Source of the DNA: Janthinobacterium aquaticum | GTDB lineage: Bacteria > Pseudomonadota > Gammaproteobacteria > Burkholderiales > Burkholderiaceae_D | Reading direction: 5' to 3' | NCBI RefSeq assembly: GCF_009208565.1 | Contig: NZ_WFLK01000012.1 | Location: forward strand, 124,001-188,000 | DNA: 64,000 bases | Shown: piece after piece, positions 48,731-58,043 of the stretch | How the letters are laid out: each line of letters starts with the position of its first letter | Position numbering within the stretch: position 1 is the first letter of the stretch | The notes under the pieces: model-generated | What the model saw: only the letters and a program-made list of their open reading frames with translations | The model's database searches: none | Told to the model about the DNA's origin: nothing | Position numbers and translations under genes: made by a program

Positions 48731-50734
48731 ATGCTGAGCCAACTGACCTGGAAACTGAACCGCCTGCGCGCCATGGGCGCGCCGGAGGTAGCGCACCGCG
48801 TGCGCGATGCGCTGCAGCAGCGCCTGCAGGCGCGCGGCGTCGGCATGGCGCCGTCGCCGCCGGCGCCGAACCTGCAACTGCAGTTCGGCCAGCCGTGGCT
48901 GGGCCGGCCGCATGACGCCGCACCGCACCTGGCGGCGGCCGAACGCATCCTGGCAGGTCGCTTCGATGTGTTTGCGCTGCGCGACGTGGCGCTTGGTTTT
49001 CCGCCCGAATGGAACCGCGACCCGAAGACCGGCACGCTGGCGCCGTCTGGCTTTGGCAAGCTGCTCAACTACCGCGACGAGGCCGTAGTGGGCGATATCA
49101 AATGTCTGTGGGAGCCCAACCGCCACCTGTGCATCAGCGACCTGGCGATGGCCTATGCGCTGAGCGGTGAGCTGCGCTACGCGCACGGCGTGCAGGCGCT
49201 GCTTGAATCGTGGTGGCAGCAATGCCCGTATCCGCTGGGGCCGAACTGGAGCAGCGCGCTGGAACTGGCGCTGCGCCTGGTCAGCTGGTCGCATGCCTGG
49301 CAGTTGCTGGGCGGCGCCGGCAGCGTGCTGTTCCAGGGGGCGGACGGCGCGGCCTTCCTGCAGCGCTGGCTGGCCAGCATCTACCAGCATTGCCATTTTA
49401 TTGCCGGGCATTTTTCGCGCCATTCCTCGGCCAACAACCATCTGTTCGGCGAGCTGACCGGCCTGCATGTGGCGGCGCTGACCTGGCCGTGCTGGCCCGA
49501 GAGCGCCGGCTGGCTGGCGCAGACCGAGCGTGAGCTGGAAGAACAGGCGCTGGAGCAGAACGGGCCCGATGGCGTCAACCGCGAACAGGCGATCTATTAC
49601 CAGCACACGGTGGCCGACGAGATGCTGCTGTGCGTGCTGGCCGGCCGCGCCAACGCCCGCCCGCGCTCGGCCGCCTTCCTGCAGCGGCTGGAAGCCATGC
49701 TGGAGTTCCTGGCCGCCATGATGAACGTGGCCGGCCAGGTGCCGATGATCGGCGATGCCGACGACGCCCAGCTGGCCAACTGGGACAAGTCGCCCGGCGC
49801 CAATCCCTACACCTCGCTGCTGGCCAGCGGCGCGGCGCTGTTCGGACGCGGCGACTTCAAACGCAAGGCTGGCCGCTTTGACGAAAAGAGCGCCTGGCTG
49901 CTGGGCGAAGCAGGGCGAGCTGCCTTTGACGCGCTGGACGCTGGCATGGCGCCGGCGCTGCCGCGCAGTTTTGCCGACGGCGGCTATTATGTAATGGGCG
50001 CGCGGCTCGATACGCCATCGGAAGTGCGCCTGATTGCCGACGCCGGGCCGCTCGGCTACCTGGGCATCGCCGCGCACGGCCATGCCGATGCGCTGGCCTT
50101 GAGCCTGTCGGTGGCCGGGCAGGCGGTGCTGGTCGATCCGGGTACTTACGCTTACCATACGCAAAAGCAGTGGCGCGATTATTTTCGCGGCACCAGCGCC
50201 CACAACACGCTGCGTATCGATGGCCGCGACCAGTCCGAATCGGGCGGCAATTTTCTGTGGCTGCGCAAGGCGCGCAGCGTGTGCGAAGCGTGGCAGCACG
50301 ATGGCGAGGGCGGAAAGCTGTGGCGCGCCAGTCATGACGGCTATATGGCCTTGCCGCAGCCGCTGCTGCACCGGCGCACGGTGCGCGTGGCGCCGGACGG
50401 CGCGCTGATCGAGGTGGTCGATGAGCTCGAAGGGCAGGGCGCGCACGAGGTCGAGCTGTTCTGGCACATCGATCCGCAGTGCCAGCTGGAACTGGAGGGC
50501 GCCGTGCTCAAGGTGCGCGGCAAGGCGTTTGCGCTCGAGATGCACCTGCCGCAGGTGGCCGGTGCGACGATCGCGCTGGTGCGCGGCAGCGAACAGCCGG
50601 TGATGGGCTGGATCTCGCACCGCTTTGATGAAAAGCAGGCCTCGCCCACGCTGGTCTGGCGCGCGCACCTGGCGGGTCCCGCGCGGCTGTGCACCACCCT
50701 GCATCTGGCAGTCGATGCCGAGCAACACATCTGA
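48731..50734 (+). CDS. Heparinase II/III family protein without signal peptide
   Basis: A 667-residue protein. ATG 48731 is chosen over 48725 because GAGG then lies 6 bp upstream. The start LTWKLNRLRAMGAPEVAHRV is the usual N-terminus of this locus-type family; no signal peptide is seen. A helical toroid covers about residues 80-410 (WSSALELALRLVSWSHAW, SSANNHLFGELTGLHVAAL). The beta-sandwich heparinase domain follows, with LGIAAHGHADALALSLSVAG, VDPGTYAYHTQKQWRDYFRG and TSAHNTLRIDG. The relative of this lyase coded at 40836 is exported. This one may act on lipid-linked or cytoplasmic material or use another export route. Confidence 0.88.
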   Translation: MLSQLTWKLNRLRAMGAPEVAHRVRDALQQRLQARGVGMAPSPPAPNLQLQFGQPWLGRPHDAAPHLAAAERILAGRFDVFALRDVALGFPPEWNRDPKTGTLAPSGFGKLLNYRDEAVVGDIKCLWEPNRHLCISDLAMAYALSGELRYAHGVQALLESWWQQCPYPLGPNWSSALELALRLVSWSHAWQLLGGAGSVLFQGADGAAFLQRWLASIYQHCHFIAGHFSRHSSANNHLFGELTGLHVAALTWPCWPESAGWLAQTERELEEQALEQNGPDGVNREQAIYYQHTVADEMLLCVLAGRANARPRSAAFLQRLEAMLEFLAAMMNVAGQVPMIGDADDAQLANWDKSPGANPYTSLLASGAALFGRGDFKRKAGRFDEKSAWLLGEAGRAAFDALDAGMAPALPRSFADGGYYVMGARLDTPSEVRLIADAGPLGYLGIAAHGHADALALSLSVAGQAVLVDPGTYAYHTQKQWRDYFRGTSAHNTLRIDGRDQSESGGNFLWLRKARSVCEAWQHDGEGGKLWRASHDGYMALPQPLLHRRTVRVAPDGALIEVVDELEGQGAHEVELFWHIDPQCQLELEGAVLKVRGKAFALEMHLPQVAGATIALVRGSEQPVMGWISHRFDEKQASPTLVWRAHLAGPARLCTTLHLAVDAEQHI

Positions 50735-50754
50735 TATCTATACACGAGGAAAAC

Positions 50755-52065
50755 ATGAAAATCAGCATATTTGGTTTGGGTTATGTGGGCGCCGTTTCGG
50801 CTGGCTGCCTGGCTACCGACGGCCATCAGGTGGTGGGCGTCGATCCGAACCGCACCAAGGTCGACCTGATCAACCAAGGCGCCACGCCGATTATTGAAAA
50901 AGATATCGGCGAGATGATCGCCGCCACCGTCAAGAGCGGCCATCTGCGCGCTACGGCGGACGTGCGCGACGCCGTATTTTCTTCGGATATGTCGCTCATT
51001 TGCGTGGGCACGCCGTCCCAGCTGAACGGCAATCTGGACCTGAGCCATGTGCGCAAGGTCTGCCAGGAAATCGGCGCGGCGATGGCCGAAAAAGACTCGT
51101 TCCATGTGGTGGTGGCGCGCAGCACCATGCTGCCAGGCTCGATGCGCGCGCTGGTGATCCCGACCCTGGAAGCGGCGTCGGGCAAGGTGGCCGGCGTTGA
51201 TTTTGGCGTCTGCAACAATCCTGAATTCCTGCGTGAAGGCACGGCCGTCTACGATTACTACAATCCGCCCAAGACCGTGATCGGCGAGACCGACGAAAAG
51301 GCCGGCGCGCTGCTGGTGCAGCTGTATGAAAAAATGGATGCGCCGCTGGTGCGCACCGATGTGGAAACGGCCGAGATGGTCAAGTACACCGACAATACCT
51401 GGCATGCAGTCAAGGTGGCGTTTGCCAACGAGATCGGCAATATCTGCAAGGCGGTCGGCATCGACGGCCACAAGGTGATGGAGATCTTCTGCCAGGATAC
51501 CAAGCTCAATCTGTCACCGTACTACATGAAACCCGGCTTTGCCTTTGGCGGCTCGTGCCTGCCCAAGGATGTGCGCGCGCTGACCTACAAGGCGCGCGCG
51601 CTGGACCTGGAGCTGCCGCTGCTCAATGCGATTTTGCCGTCGAATCAGAAGCAGGTGGAAAAAGGCCTCAAGATGATCGTCGACAAAGGCGCGCGCAAGG
51701 TCGGTATTCTGGGCTTTTCGTTCAAGGCCGGCACCGACGACCTGCGCGAGTCGCCACTGGTCGATGTAATCGAACATCTGCTGGGCAAGGGCTATGAGCT
51801 GAAACTCTACGACAAGAACGTCAACCTGGCCGCGCTGACCGGCGCCAACCAGGATTACATCCTCAACCATATTCCGCATATCTCCAAGCTGATGGTGACC
51901 TCGATGCAGGAAGTGCTCGACTTTGCCGACACCATCGTGATCGGCAATGGCGCCGCCGAATTCAAGGCCGTGCCGGGCAGCCTCAAACCGCACCAGTATA
52001 TCGTCGACCTGGTGCGCATCAGCAAAGAGCAAAGTGGAGAACAATATGACGGCATCTGCTGGTAA
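50755..52065 (+). CDS. algD: GDP-mannose 6-dehydrogenase (AlgD-like UDP/GDP-sugar dehydrogenase)
   Basis: Oxidises GDP-mannose to GDP-mannuronate with two NAD+. The 436-residue protein has the Rossmann motif IFGLGYVGAVSAGCLA at residues 4-19 and DLSHVRKVCQEIG in the first domain. ARSTMLPGS and NNPEFLREGTAVYDYYNPP follow. The catalytic cysteine is in FAFGGSCLPKDVRALTYKA, near residue 268. GFSFKAGTDDLRESPLV lies in the C-terminal domain. The pattern fits AlgD better than UDP-glucose dehydrogenase, and manC nearby supplies the substrate. GAGGAAA lies just before the ATG. The stop overlaps the next gene by 20 bp. Confidence 0.9.
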   Translation: MKISIFGLGYVGAVSAGCLATDGHQVVGVDPNRTKVDLINQGATPIIEKDIGEMIAATVKSGHLRATADVRDAVFSSDMSLICVGTPSQLNGNLDLSHVRKVCQEIGAAMAEKDSFHVVVARSTMLPGSMRALVIPTLEAASGKVAGVDFGVCNNPEFLREGTAVYDYYNPPKTVIGETDEKAGALLVQLYEKMDAPLVRTDVETAEMVKYTDNTWHAVKVAFANEIGNICKAVGIDGHKVMEIFCQDTKLNLSPYYMKPGFAFGGSCLPKDVRALTYKARALDLELPLLNAILPSNQKQVEKGLKMIVDKGARKVGILGFSFKAGTDDLRESPLVDVIEHLLGKGYELKLYDKNVNLAALTGANQDYILNHIPHISKLMVTSMQEVLDFADTIVIGNGAAEFKAVPGSLKPHQYIVDLVRISKEQSGEQYDGICW

Positions 52066-53293
52066 TGCCATGGGCGGCAAGCCGCGCCGCGTGTTGATCC
52101 TGGTCGAGAACCTGCCGTCGCCGTTTGACCGGCGCGTCTGGCAGGAAGCCACCACGCTGCACGCCAATGGCTATGAAGTGTCGATCATCTGCCCGACCGG
52201 CAAAGGCTACGAGTCGCGCTACGAAGCCATCGACGGCATTCATATCCATCGCTACAGCCTGCCGCTGGAAGCCGAGGGCGCCAAAGGCTACCTGGTCGAG
52301 TATTCGCTGGCGCTGTTTCATACCTTCCGCCTGGCGTGGAAGGTGCATTTTGCGCGCGGCTTCGACGTGATCCATGCCTGCAATCCGCCCGACCTGCTGT
52401 TTTTGATCGGCGGCTTTTTCAAGCTGACGATGGGCAAGCGCTTTTTGTTTGACCATCACGACATCAACCCGGAACTGTACGAAGCCAAGTTCGGCCGGCG
52501 CGATTTTTTCTACAAGCTGATGGTGCTGTTCGAGCGCTGGTCGTTCAAGAGCTCCGATGTGTCGATCGCCACCAACGAGTCGTACAAGAAGATCGCCATC
52601 GAGCGTGGTGGTATGAAACCGGAAGACGTGTATGTGGTGCGCAGCGGCCCGAAACTGGATCGCCTGCGCGTGCTGCCTCCGGTACCTGCGCTGAAAAAAG
52701 GCCGCGCCTACCTGGTCGGCTATGTGGGGGTGATGGGCGCGCAGGAAGGCATCGACCTGCTGCTGCAGGCTGCCCAGTATATCGTGCAGACGCTGGGACG
52801 CCAGGATGTGCAGTTCGGCCTGGTGGGCGGCGGCACCTCGCTCGAACAGATGAAGCAGATGGCGCAGCAGATGGGCATTGCCGACTACGTGACCTTTACC
52901 GGCCGCGTGCCGGATCAGGAACTGCTGGAAATGCTCAATACCTCGGACGTGTGCGTGAACCCGGATGTGGCCAACGACATGAACGACAAGTCGACCATGA
53001 ACAAGATCATGGAATACATGGCGCTGGGCAAACCGATCGTGCAGTTCGACCTGGTCGAAGGCAAGGTCTCGGCGCAGCAGGCTTCGCTGTATGCGCTGAA
53101 GAACGACCCGGTCGACATGGCGCGCAAGATCGTCGAGCTGCTTGACGATCCGGCGCGCCGCGCGCAGATGGGCGAGTTCGGCCGCCACCGCGTGATCAAT
53201 GAGCTGGAATGGGAATACGAGGCGCCGAAACTGCTGGCGGCCTATGCGCGATTGTTCCCGGCGGCGGCACCGGTGCCTGGCATGAGCAAGTAA
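52046..53293 (+). CDS. Glycosyltransferase family 4
   Basis: A 415-residue GT-B enzyme. ATG 52046 has GTGGAG 8 bp upstream, inside the end of algD. The start is [20 protein letters not shown], typical of a subgroup found with exosortase loci. [20 protein letters not shown] and [20 protein letters not shown] follow in the acceptor domain. The donor domain has [33 protein letters not shown] and [20 protein letters not shown]. It probably adds one sugar to the repeat unit. ManC follows after 25 bp, in the same operon. Confidence 0.9.
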   Translation: MTASAGNAMGGKPRRVLILVENLPSPFDRRVWQEATTLHANGYEVSIICPTGKGYESRYEAIDGIHIHRYSLPLEAEGAKGYLVEYSLALFHTFRLAWKVHFARGFDVIHACNPPDLLFLIGGFFKLTMGKRFLFDHHDINPELYEAKFGRRDFFYKLMVLFERWSFKSSDVSIATNESYKKIAIERGGMKPEDVYVVRSGPKLDRLRVLPPVPALKKGRAYLVGYVGVMGAQEGIDLLLQAAQYIVQTLGRQDVQFGLVGGGTSLEQMKQMAQQMGIADYVTFTGRVPDQELLEMLNTSDVCVNPDVANDMNDKSTMNKIMEYMALGKPIVQFDLVEGKVSAQQASLYALKNDPVDMARKIVELLDDPARRAQMGEFGRHRVINELEWEYEAPKLLAAYARLFPAAAPVPGMSK

Positions 53294-53318
53294 AAACAGT
53301 CATCAGGAAAGCATTTTC

Positions 53319-54749
53319 ATGAATATTTATCCAGTCATTTTGTCGGGCGGCTCCGGTACTCGTCTGTGGCCGCTGTCGCGCGCCGTGCTGCCCAAGCAGC
53401 TGCTGCCCCTGGTGACCGAGCACACCATGTTGCAGGAAACGGCGCAGCGTGCGCGCGGGCAGGTGGCAGATGGTGTCCAATTCATGGCGCCGCTGGTGGT
53501 GTGCGGCAACGAGCATCGCTTTATGGTGGCCGAGCAACTGCGTGAAATCAAGCTTGAGCCACTGGGCATCGTGCTTGAACCGGTGGGTCGCAATACGGCC
53601 CCGGCCGTGGCCGTGGCGGCGCAGTATCTGCTGGCCATCGATCCGGAGGCGCTGATGCTGGTACTGCCGGCTGACCATGTGATCGCCGACGTAGCGGCGT
53701 TTCACCGCGCCATTGCCGAGGCGGCCGTGCTGGCAGAAGCTGGTGCGCTCGCTACCTTTGGCATCGTGCCAGCCAGCGCCGAAACGGGCTATGGCTATAT
53801 CCGTAGCGGTGCACAGGTAGTCGCAGGCAGCAATGGGCGCCAGGTCGAGCGTTTCGTGGAAAAGCCGGACCTGGCTACGGCCCAGTCCTTCCTGGCCGCC
53901 GGGAATTATTTCTGGAATAGCGGCATGTTCCTGTTTCGCGCCGCGCGCTACCTGAACGAATTGCGCGCCTATCAGCCGGCCATGCTGGCAGCGTGCGAGG
54001 CGGCCGTGCGCGACGGTTACCGCGACCTCGATTTTTGCCGACTCGATGAAAAGGCCTTTGCTGCCAGTCCATCGGACTCGATCGATTATGCGGTGATGGA
54101 GCATACGGCGCAGGCGGTGGTGCTGCCAGTGTCGATAGGCTGGAGCGATGTCGGCTCCTGGTCGGCGCTGTGGGAAGTGCAGGCCAGCGACGAGAACGGC
54201 AACGTGGCGCGCGGGGATGTGTATCTCGATGGCGTGCGCAACTGCCTGGTGCGCGCCGAACGGCGCCTGGTGGCCGTGATCGGCGTGCAGGACCTGGTGG
54301 TGGTGGAGACCGACGATGCCGTGCTGGTGGCGCACAAGGACCAGGTGCAGCGCGTCAAGCAGGTGGTCGATCATCTGAAGCAGCAGGGGCGTAGCGAGCA
54401 CTTGCAGCATCGCAAGGTGTACCGGCCCTGGGGTAGCTACGAAGGCATCGATATCGGCGAGCGCTTCCAGGTCAAACGTATTACCGTCAATCCGGGCGGC
54501 AAGCTGTCGCTGCAGATGCATCACCACCGCGCCGAGCACTGGGTGGTGGTCAGCGGCACGGCCAGGGTCACCTGCGGCGACACGGTTCGCCTGTTGACGG
54601 AAAATGAATCGACCTATATCCCGATCGGCATGACGCACCGGCTGGAAAACCCCGGCAAGCTGCCGCTGCACCTGATCGAAGTGCAGTCGGGCAGCTACCT
54701 GGGCGAGGACGATATCGTACGGCTGGAAGACGTCTATCGGCGCGTCTAG
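53319..54749 (+). CDS. manC: Mannose-1-phosphate guanylyltransferase / mannose-6-phosphate isomerase
   Basis: A 476-residue bifunctional enzyme (ManC/AlgA type). Residues 1-340 are the GDP-mannose pyrophosphorylase, with the signature [20 protein letters not shown] at 7-26. [26 protein letters not shown] and [11 protein letters not shown] follow. The last 120 residues form the cupin-type isomerase: [40 protein letters not shown] and [20 protein letters not shown]. It makes the GDP-mannose that the dehydrogenase coded at 50755 oxidises. No phosphomannomutase gene is in the window. It is the last gene of the locus on this strand. Confidence 0.95.
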   Translation: MNIYPVILSGGSGTRLWPLSRAVLPKQLLPLVTEHTMLQETAQRARGQVADGVQFMAPLVVCGNEHRFMVAEQLREIKLEPLGIVLEPVGRNTAPAVAVAAQYLLAIDPEALMLVLPADHVIADVAAFHRAIAEAAVLAEAGALATFGIVPASAETGYGYIRSGAQVVAGSNGRQVERFVEKPDLATAQSFLAAGNYFWNSGMFLFRAARYLNELRAYQPAMLAACEAAVRDGYRDLDFCRLDEKAFAASPSDSIDYAVMEHTAQAVVLPVSIGWSDVGSWSALWEVQASDENGNVARGDVYLDGVRNCLVRAERRLVAVIGVQDLVVVETDDAVLVAHKDQVQRVKQVVDHLKQQGRSEHLQHRKVYRPWGSYEGIDIGERFQVKRITVNPGGKLSLQMHHHRAEHWVVVSGTARVTCGDTVRLLTENESTYIPIGMTHRLENPGKLPLHLIEVQSGSYLGEDDIVRLEDVYRRV

Positions 54750-54861
54750 TTTTTTACCTGCAGCGCACTGCTGAAGCCGGCCAGTACAGGGCTATAATCG
54801 AGGCAATATTTCGGCTTCTATTTCGACTTTTGTTTCGATTCCTTTACTGGCGATACGACCC

Positions 54862-55917
54862 TTGCGTAACCTGATCTGTTTTTCCCTGGCGCTGGCTGCG
54901 GCTGCAGCTGCGCCGGTGCACGCCGATGCGCCACCTGCGGCCACTGCCGTGCCGTCAGCCGAAGCGCTGGGCCTTCAGCCCTCGCAACTGGCCATCGTGA
55001 TCAACGATGCCGAACCCAATAGCGTGGAAGTGGGCGAATACTACCGGCAGGTGCACGGCATCCCGGCGGCCAATGTCGCGCATGTGAGCATCCCGAACCG
55101 GCCGCGCAAGCTCAGCATGGATCAGTTTGCCCAGCTCAAGGAGCGCATCGACAGTCAGCTCAAGCCCGGCATCCAGGCTGTGCTGATGGTGTGGAGCGCG
55201 CCGTATGCGGTTGAATGCAATTCGATCACCTCGGCCTATACGCTGGGCTACGATGCCGGCCAGTGCAACAAAAGCTGCGATCCCGGCAAACCGAGCCGCT
55301 ATTACAACAGCAAGGTCACGCAGCCCTATACGCAGCTGGGCATGCGCTTGTCGATGCTGCTGCCGATCGATTTTGCCGAAGAGGCCAAGGCCGTGGCCGA
55401 CCGTGGCGCCGTCAGGAACTTCTCGCCGCCGCCGGCCAACGCGTATTACCTGACAACCTCGGATGCCGCGCGCAGCAGCCGCGCGCAGCTGTTCCCGCCG
55501 GCCGGGACGCTGGCGCAGCGCAAGCTGACGGTCAAACAGCTGAAAGCCGACAGCCTCGAAGGCGCGCAGGACATCATGATCTACCAGACCGGCATCGCCA
55601 GGGTGGACAAGCTCGAAACGCTGCGCTTCCTGCCTGGTGCGCTGGCCGATCACCTGACGTCGTTTGGCGGCGATCTGCGTGGCAGTACGCAGATGAGCAG
55701 CCAGCGCTGGCTGGAAGCGGGCGCGACGGCCAGCTATGGCACCGTCAGCGAGCCGTGCAGCTACTGGCAGAAGTTTCCCCATCCCGGCCTGCTGTTGCGC
55801 AGCTACCTGGCCGGCAACACCGCCCTTGAAGCGTACTGGGGCAGCGTGATGTGGCCGGCGCAAGGCTTGTTTATCGGCGACCCGCTGGCGGCGCCGTACG
55901 CCAATTTCCGGCGCTGA
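54862..55917 (+). CDS. TIGR03790-like secreted protein of unknown function
   Basis: A 351-residue exported protein. The start is TTG 54862 by frame; there is no good ribosome site. A signal peptide (LICFSLALAAAAAAPVHA) is clear. The mature sequence LAIVINDAEPNSVEVGEYYRQVHGIPAANVAHV matches in outline the TIGR03790 family. This family is found in bacteria with PEP-CTERM systems and has no known function. GIQAVLMVWSAPYAVEC, a cluster of cysteines (YDAGQCNKSCDPG), and GGDLRGSTQMSSQRWLEAGA follow. A bidirectional terminator separates it from the PEP-CTERM gene on the other strand. Confidence 0.78.
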   Translation: MRNLICFSLALAAAAAAPVHADAPPAATAVPSAEALGLQPSQLAIVINDAEPNSVEVGEYYRQVHGIPAANVAHVSIPNRPRKLSMDQFAQLKERIDSQLKPGIQAVLMVWSAPYAVECNSITSAYTLGYDAGQCNKSCDPGKPSRYYNSKVTQPYTQLGMRLSMLLPIDFAEEAKAVADRGAVRNFSPPPANAYYLTTSDAARSSRAQLFPPAGTLAQRKLTVKQLKADSLEGAQDIMIYQTGIARVDKLETLRFLPGALADHLTSFGGDLRGSTQMSSQRWLEAGATASYGTVSEPCSYWQKFPHPGLLLRSYLAGNTALEAYWGSVMWPAQGLFIGDPLAAPYANFRR

Positions 55918-55934
55918 TGCATTTTTCCTGGTCG

Positions 55935-55962
55935 AAAAAAAAGGCTCTTGCGAGCCTTTTTG
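55935..55962. terminator. Bidirectional terminator
   Basis: AAGGCTC (55941-55947) and GAGCCTT (55952-55958) pair around TTGC. A run of A precedes and a run of T follows, so both convergent genes can use it. Confidence 0.9.
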
Positions 55963-55963
55963 C

Positions 55964-56698
55964 TTATGCTTTGGCAGCTTTGCGCTTGCGCGCCAGCGCC
56001 ACCAGTCCCAGGCCCACCAGCAGCATGGCGTAGGTTTCCGGCTCGGGCACGGCCGGCACGTTCGGCGTGACCGGCAACAGGTTGTTGGTGGTGGTGTTCA
56101 GGCCGCCGCCCGAGCCGCCGCTGCCCACACCGCTGCCCTGGGGAGCGCTGTCCGACAGCGAGGCCGACGTCGTCAAAGGCGCTTCGCTGTCGCCGCTGTT
56201 GCTGCGCAGCGCTGTGCGGCCAGCGGCACCTGGCAGGCCGTAGCTGCGCGCGTCGTCCAGCGGTTCGAATTGCTCGTTGGCGACAAAGTCACGGGTAGCA
56301 AAACGATAGCTGTTGTCGTTGGCGCTGCTGGGCCAGTGGTTTTCAATGGTCGGGTTGCCGCCGGCGCCCGGCTTGGTGGCCAGGCGGTGGGTGCCGTCGC
56401 CCGATTGAAACGTGCGCAATTCCTGGTCAGACACTGGCGTACTGAATTCCGGTGTCTGGCCGACGCCGTCGTTGGCGCGCACATCGATGCCGATAAAACC
56501 GTTGGCCAGGCTGCAGGCGCTGTAGGTGCCGTCCATATTGGCTTCTTTCGCTTCGCCATTGGCGTTGGCGGTGCTGGCCAGGCAACTTTTTTGCTGGTCG
56601 CGCGGCTGCGGCGCAGTTTGCGCTTGCGCGCTGCCGGCAAACAACAGCGTTGCAAGCAGCAGGGAAATGGTAGCAGGTGCGGAAACAGATTTAAACAT
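55964..56698 (-). CDS. PEP-CTERM sorting domain protein
   Basis: A 244-residue exported protein. ATG 56698, with AAGAGAG upstream, precedes a signal peptide (ISLLLATLLFAGSAQA). I do not recognise the mature domain. It has two cysteines near the start (KSCLAS, YSACSLANGF), a long polar region, and a Gly/Ser-rich linker (GSGVGSGGSGGG). The C-terminal sorting signal, VPEPETYAMLLVGLGLVALA, is followed by RKRKAAKA, residues 217-244. An exosortase should process it. It could be a surface or extracellular matrix protein linked with the exopolysaccharide. The frame opens at 56740, but only 56698 gives a proper signal peptide. Confidence 0.82.
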   Translation of the reverse strand: MFKSVSAPATISLLLATLLFAGSAQAQTAPQPRDQQKSCLASTANANGEAKEANMDGTYSACSLANGFIGIDVRANDGVGQTPEFSTPVSDQELRTFQSGDGTHRLATKPGAGGNPTIENHWPSSANDNSYRFATRDFVANEQFEPLDDARSYGLPGAAGRTALRSNSGDSEAPLTTSASLSDSAPQGSGVGSGGSGGGLNTTTNNLLPVTPNVPAVPEPETYAMLLVGLGLVALARKRKAAKA

Positions 56699-57247
56699 GA
56701 TCGCTCTCTTAAGAAGCAGGTGCGCGGTGCGTAGACGCACGCGTGAAGCGCATATTGCAGCCTTCCGTTACTGCGACCGTTGTGTGCGGTAACAAAATGC
56801 TTTTCAAGGTCAGGCGTGGATAAGGCCTGTACCCAGGTAGTCTTGCTGGTGGTTTTGCTGTTGCTCTTGTCAGTAACAAAACTTATTTGTAGGAAATATA
56901 TCATATTTCGGCCAGTAACGCTCAGGCCGCTGTCAGAAAATTCGAGACTGTTGCGTGCATGCTGCTTACTGTCGCCGTCCAATGTGCCGGTGGGCAGGCG
57001 CACGTCCTGCACGTCCGCGCGTTGCTTCATTCTATGTTGCTGAGTTCGGTTGCAATAACCATTTTCTCATTGCAACTACTCGACATAGGCAAGTGTTTCA
57101 CGCCGAAATTTTATTTCAATAATTGAAACTCAGATAAAATAATTGCAACGAATTGCGGTATGATTATGCTACCATTTCCTTCAGTACTATTGGTACTCCT
57201 GGTGGCCTGCAATACGGCAGCCATCACTCACTTCGAAGGAATAAGCT
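56699..57247. other. 549-bp intergenic region between divergent PEP-CTERM genes
   Basis: No gene is supported. The region is AT-rich toward the right. An odd-centred perfect palindrome, TTTCAATAATTGAAA, lies at 57114-57128. A candidate promoter for the right-hand gene, TTGCAA (57143-57148) and TATGCT (57165-57170) with a 16-bp spacer, lies just after it. Confidence 0.5.
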
Positions 57248-57769
57248 ATGAAAATGAAATTTATTGCGGCCGGTGTCGTGATGGCGGCCGCATCGTTCAG
57301 CGCCTCGGCGACCGATCATCTGTTGGGTATCCTCGATCCGACCGGTTCCGATACGCTGTCCGATGTTTCGCAGAAGTTCGCACAGGTCGGCTTCGCCATC
57401 AATGACAGCTGGTTTTTCCAGTTGCTGACGCCATCGGCGACTTCCTTTGGCGCGCAGCAGACGTTCTCGGTCGACCTGAACGCCATCACCGGCTTTGCCG
57501 GCACCTTGTACAGCGAGGATGGCAAGGTCAATTATGGCTCGTTCAACAGCATAATTGGCGCCAAGACGCAGGAGCTGAGCTGGGGCGGGCCACTGGCGGC
57601 CGGCACTTACCGGGTCGATATTGTCGGTGATACTGTTGCCCGCAATACGCAGTACACGGCAACAGTGGCAGCCCTCCCGGTGCCTGAGCCGGAGACTTAT
57701 GCCATGTTGCTGGGTGGTTTGGCATTAGTCGGCTTTGCCGCGCGTCGCCGCATCAAGGGCGCTGTCTGA
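57248..57769 (+). CDS. FxDxF-type PEP-CTERM protein
   Basis: A 173-residue exported protein. GAAGGA precedes the ATG. The signal peptide (FIAAGVVMAAASFSASA) is cut near residue 21. The mature part has a beta-rich pattern, AINDSWFFQLLTPSATSFG, in which the family FxDxF motif is changed to INDSW. TFSVDLNAITGF and ELSWGGPLAAGTYRVDIVG follow. The sorting signal VPEPETYAMLLGGLALVGFA plus arginines occupies residues 145-173. Function is unknown; it is likely a surface or secreted protein. The PEP motif is nearly identical to that of the neighbour at 55964, so both may be sorted by the same exosortase. Confidence 0.85.
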   Translation: MKMKFIAAGVVMAAASFSASATDHLLGILDPTGSDTLSDVSQKFAQVGFAINDSWFFQLLTPSATSFGAQQTFSVDLNAITGFAGTLYSEDGKVNYGSFNSIIGAKTQELSWGGPLAAGTYRVDIVGDTVARNTQYTATVAALPVPEPETYAMLLGGLALVGFAARRRIKGAV

Positions 57770-57853
57770 TTTTTTTGCTTTAATAAAAGCGGCAAGGCGA
57801 AAAATGGCGGGCCAGAGACGCGAGGCTGAGAAAATGCCGATGGCCGTGGTGTT

Positions 57854-57883
57854 GTCGGGTTACGCCCTGCGGGCTAACCCGAC
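57854..57883. repeat. Palindromic intergenic repeat (GTCGGGTT/AACCCGAC)
   Basis: Perfect 8-bp arms at 57854-57861 and 57876-57883 enclose a 14-base centre (ACGCCCTGCGGGCT), which can also pair in part. Such REP-like elements are common between genes of proteobacteria. This copy lies between the PEP-CTERM gene and murJ, which converge. The remaining intergenic sequence shows no gene. Confidence 0.6.
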
Positions 57884-58043
57884 CTACGCCTTGCCCTCGA
57901 CATTTTTCAGCCTCGCTTGGCCCGGTGCTCCTGTGCCGGCGGCAGGAGTGTTGTCACCTTTACTGTTGGGCTTGTCGAGCAGGAACGCTAACTTGGCGGC
58001 ATCGTCGCCTGGCGGTTATATTGCGAACAGCCTGATCATCTGC

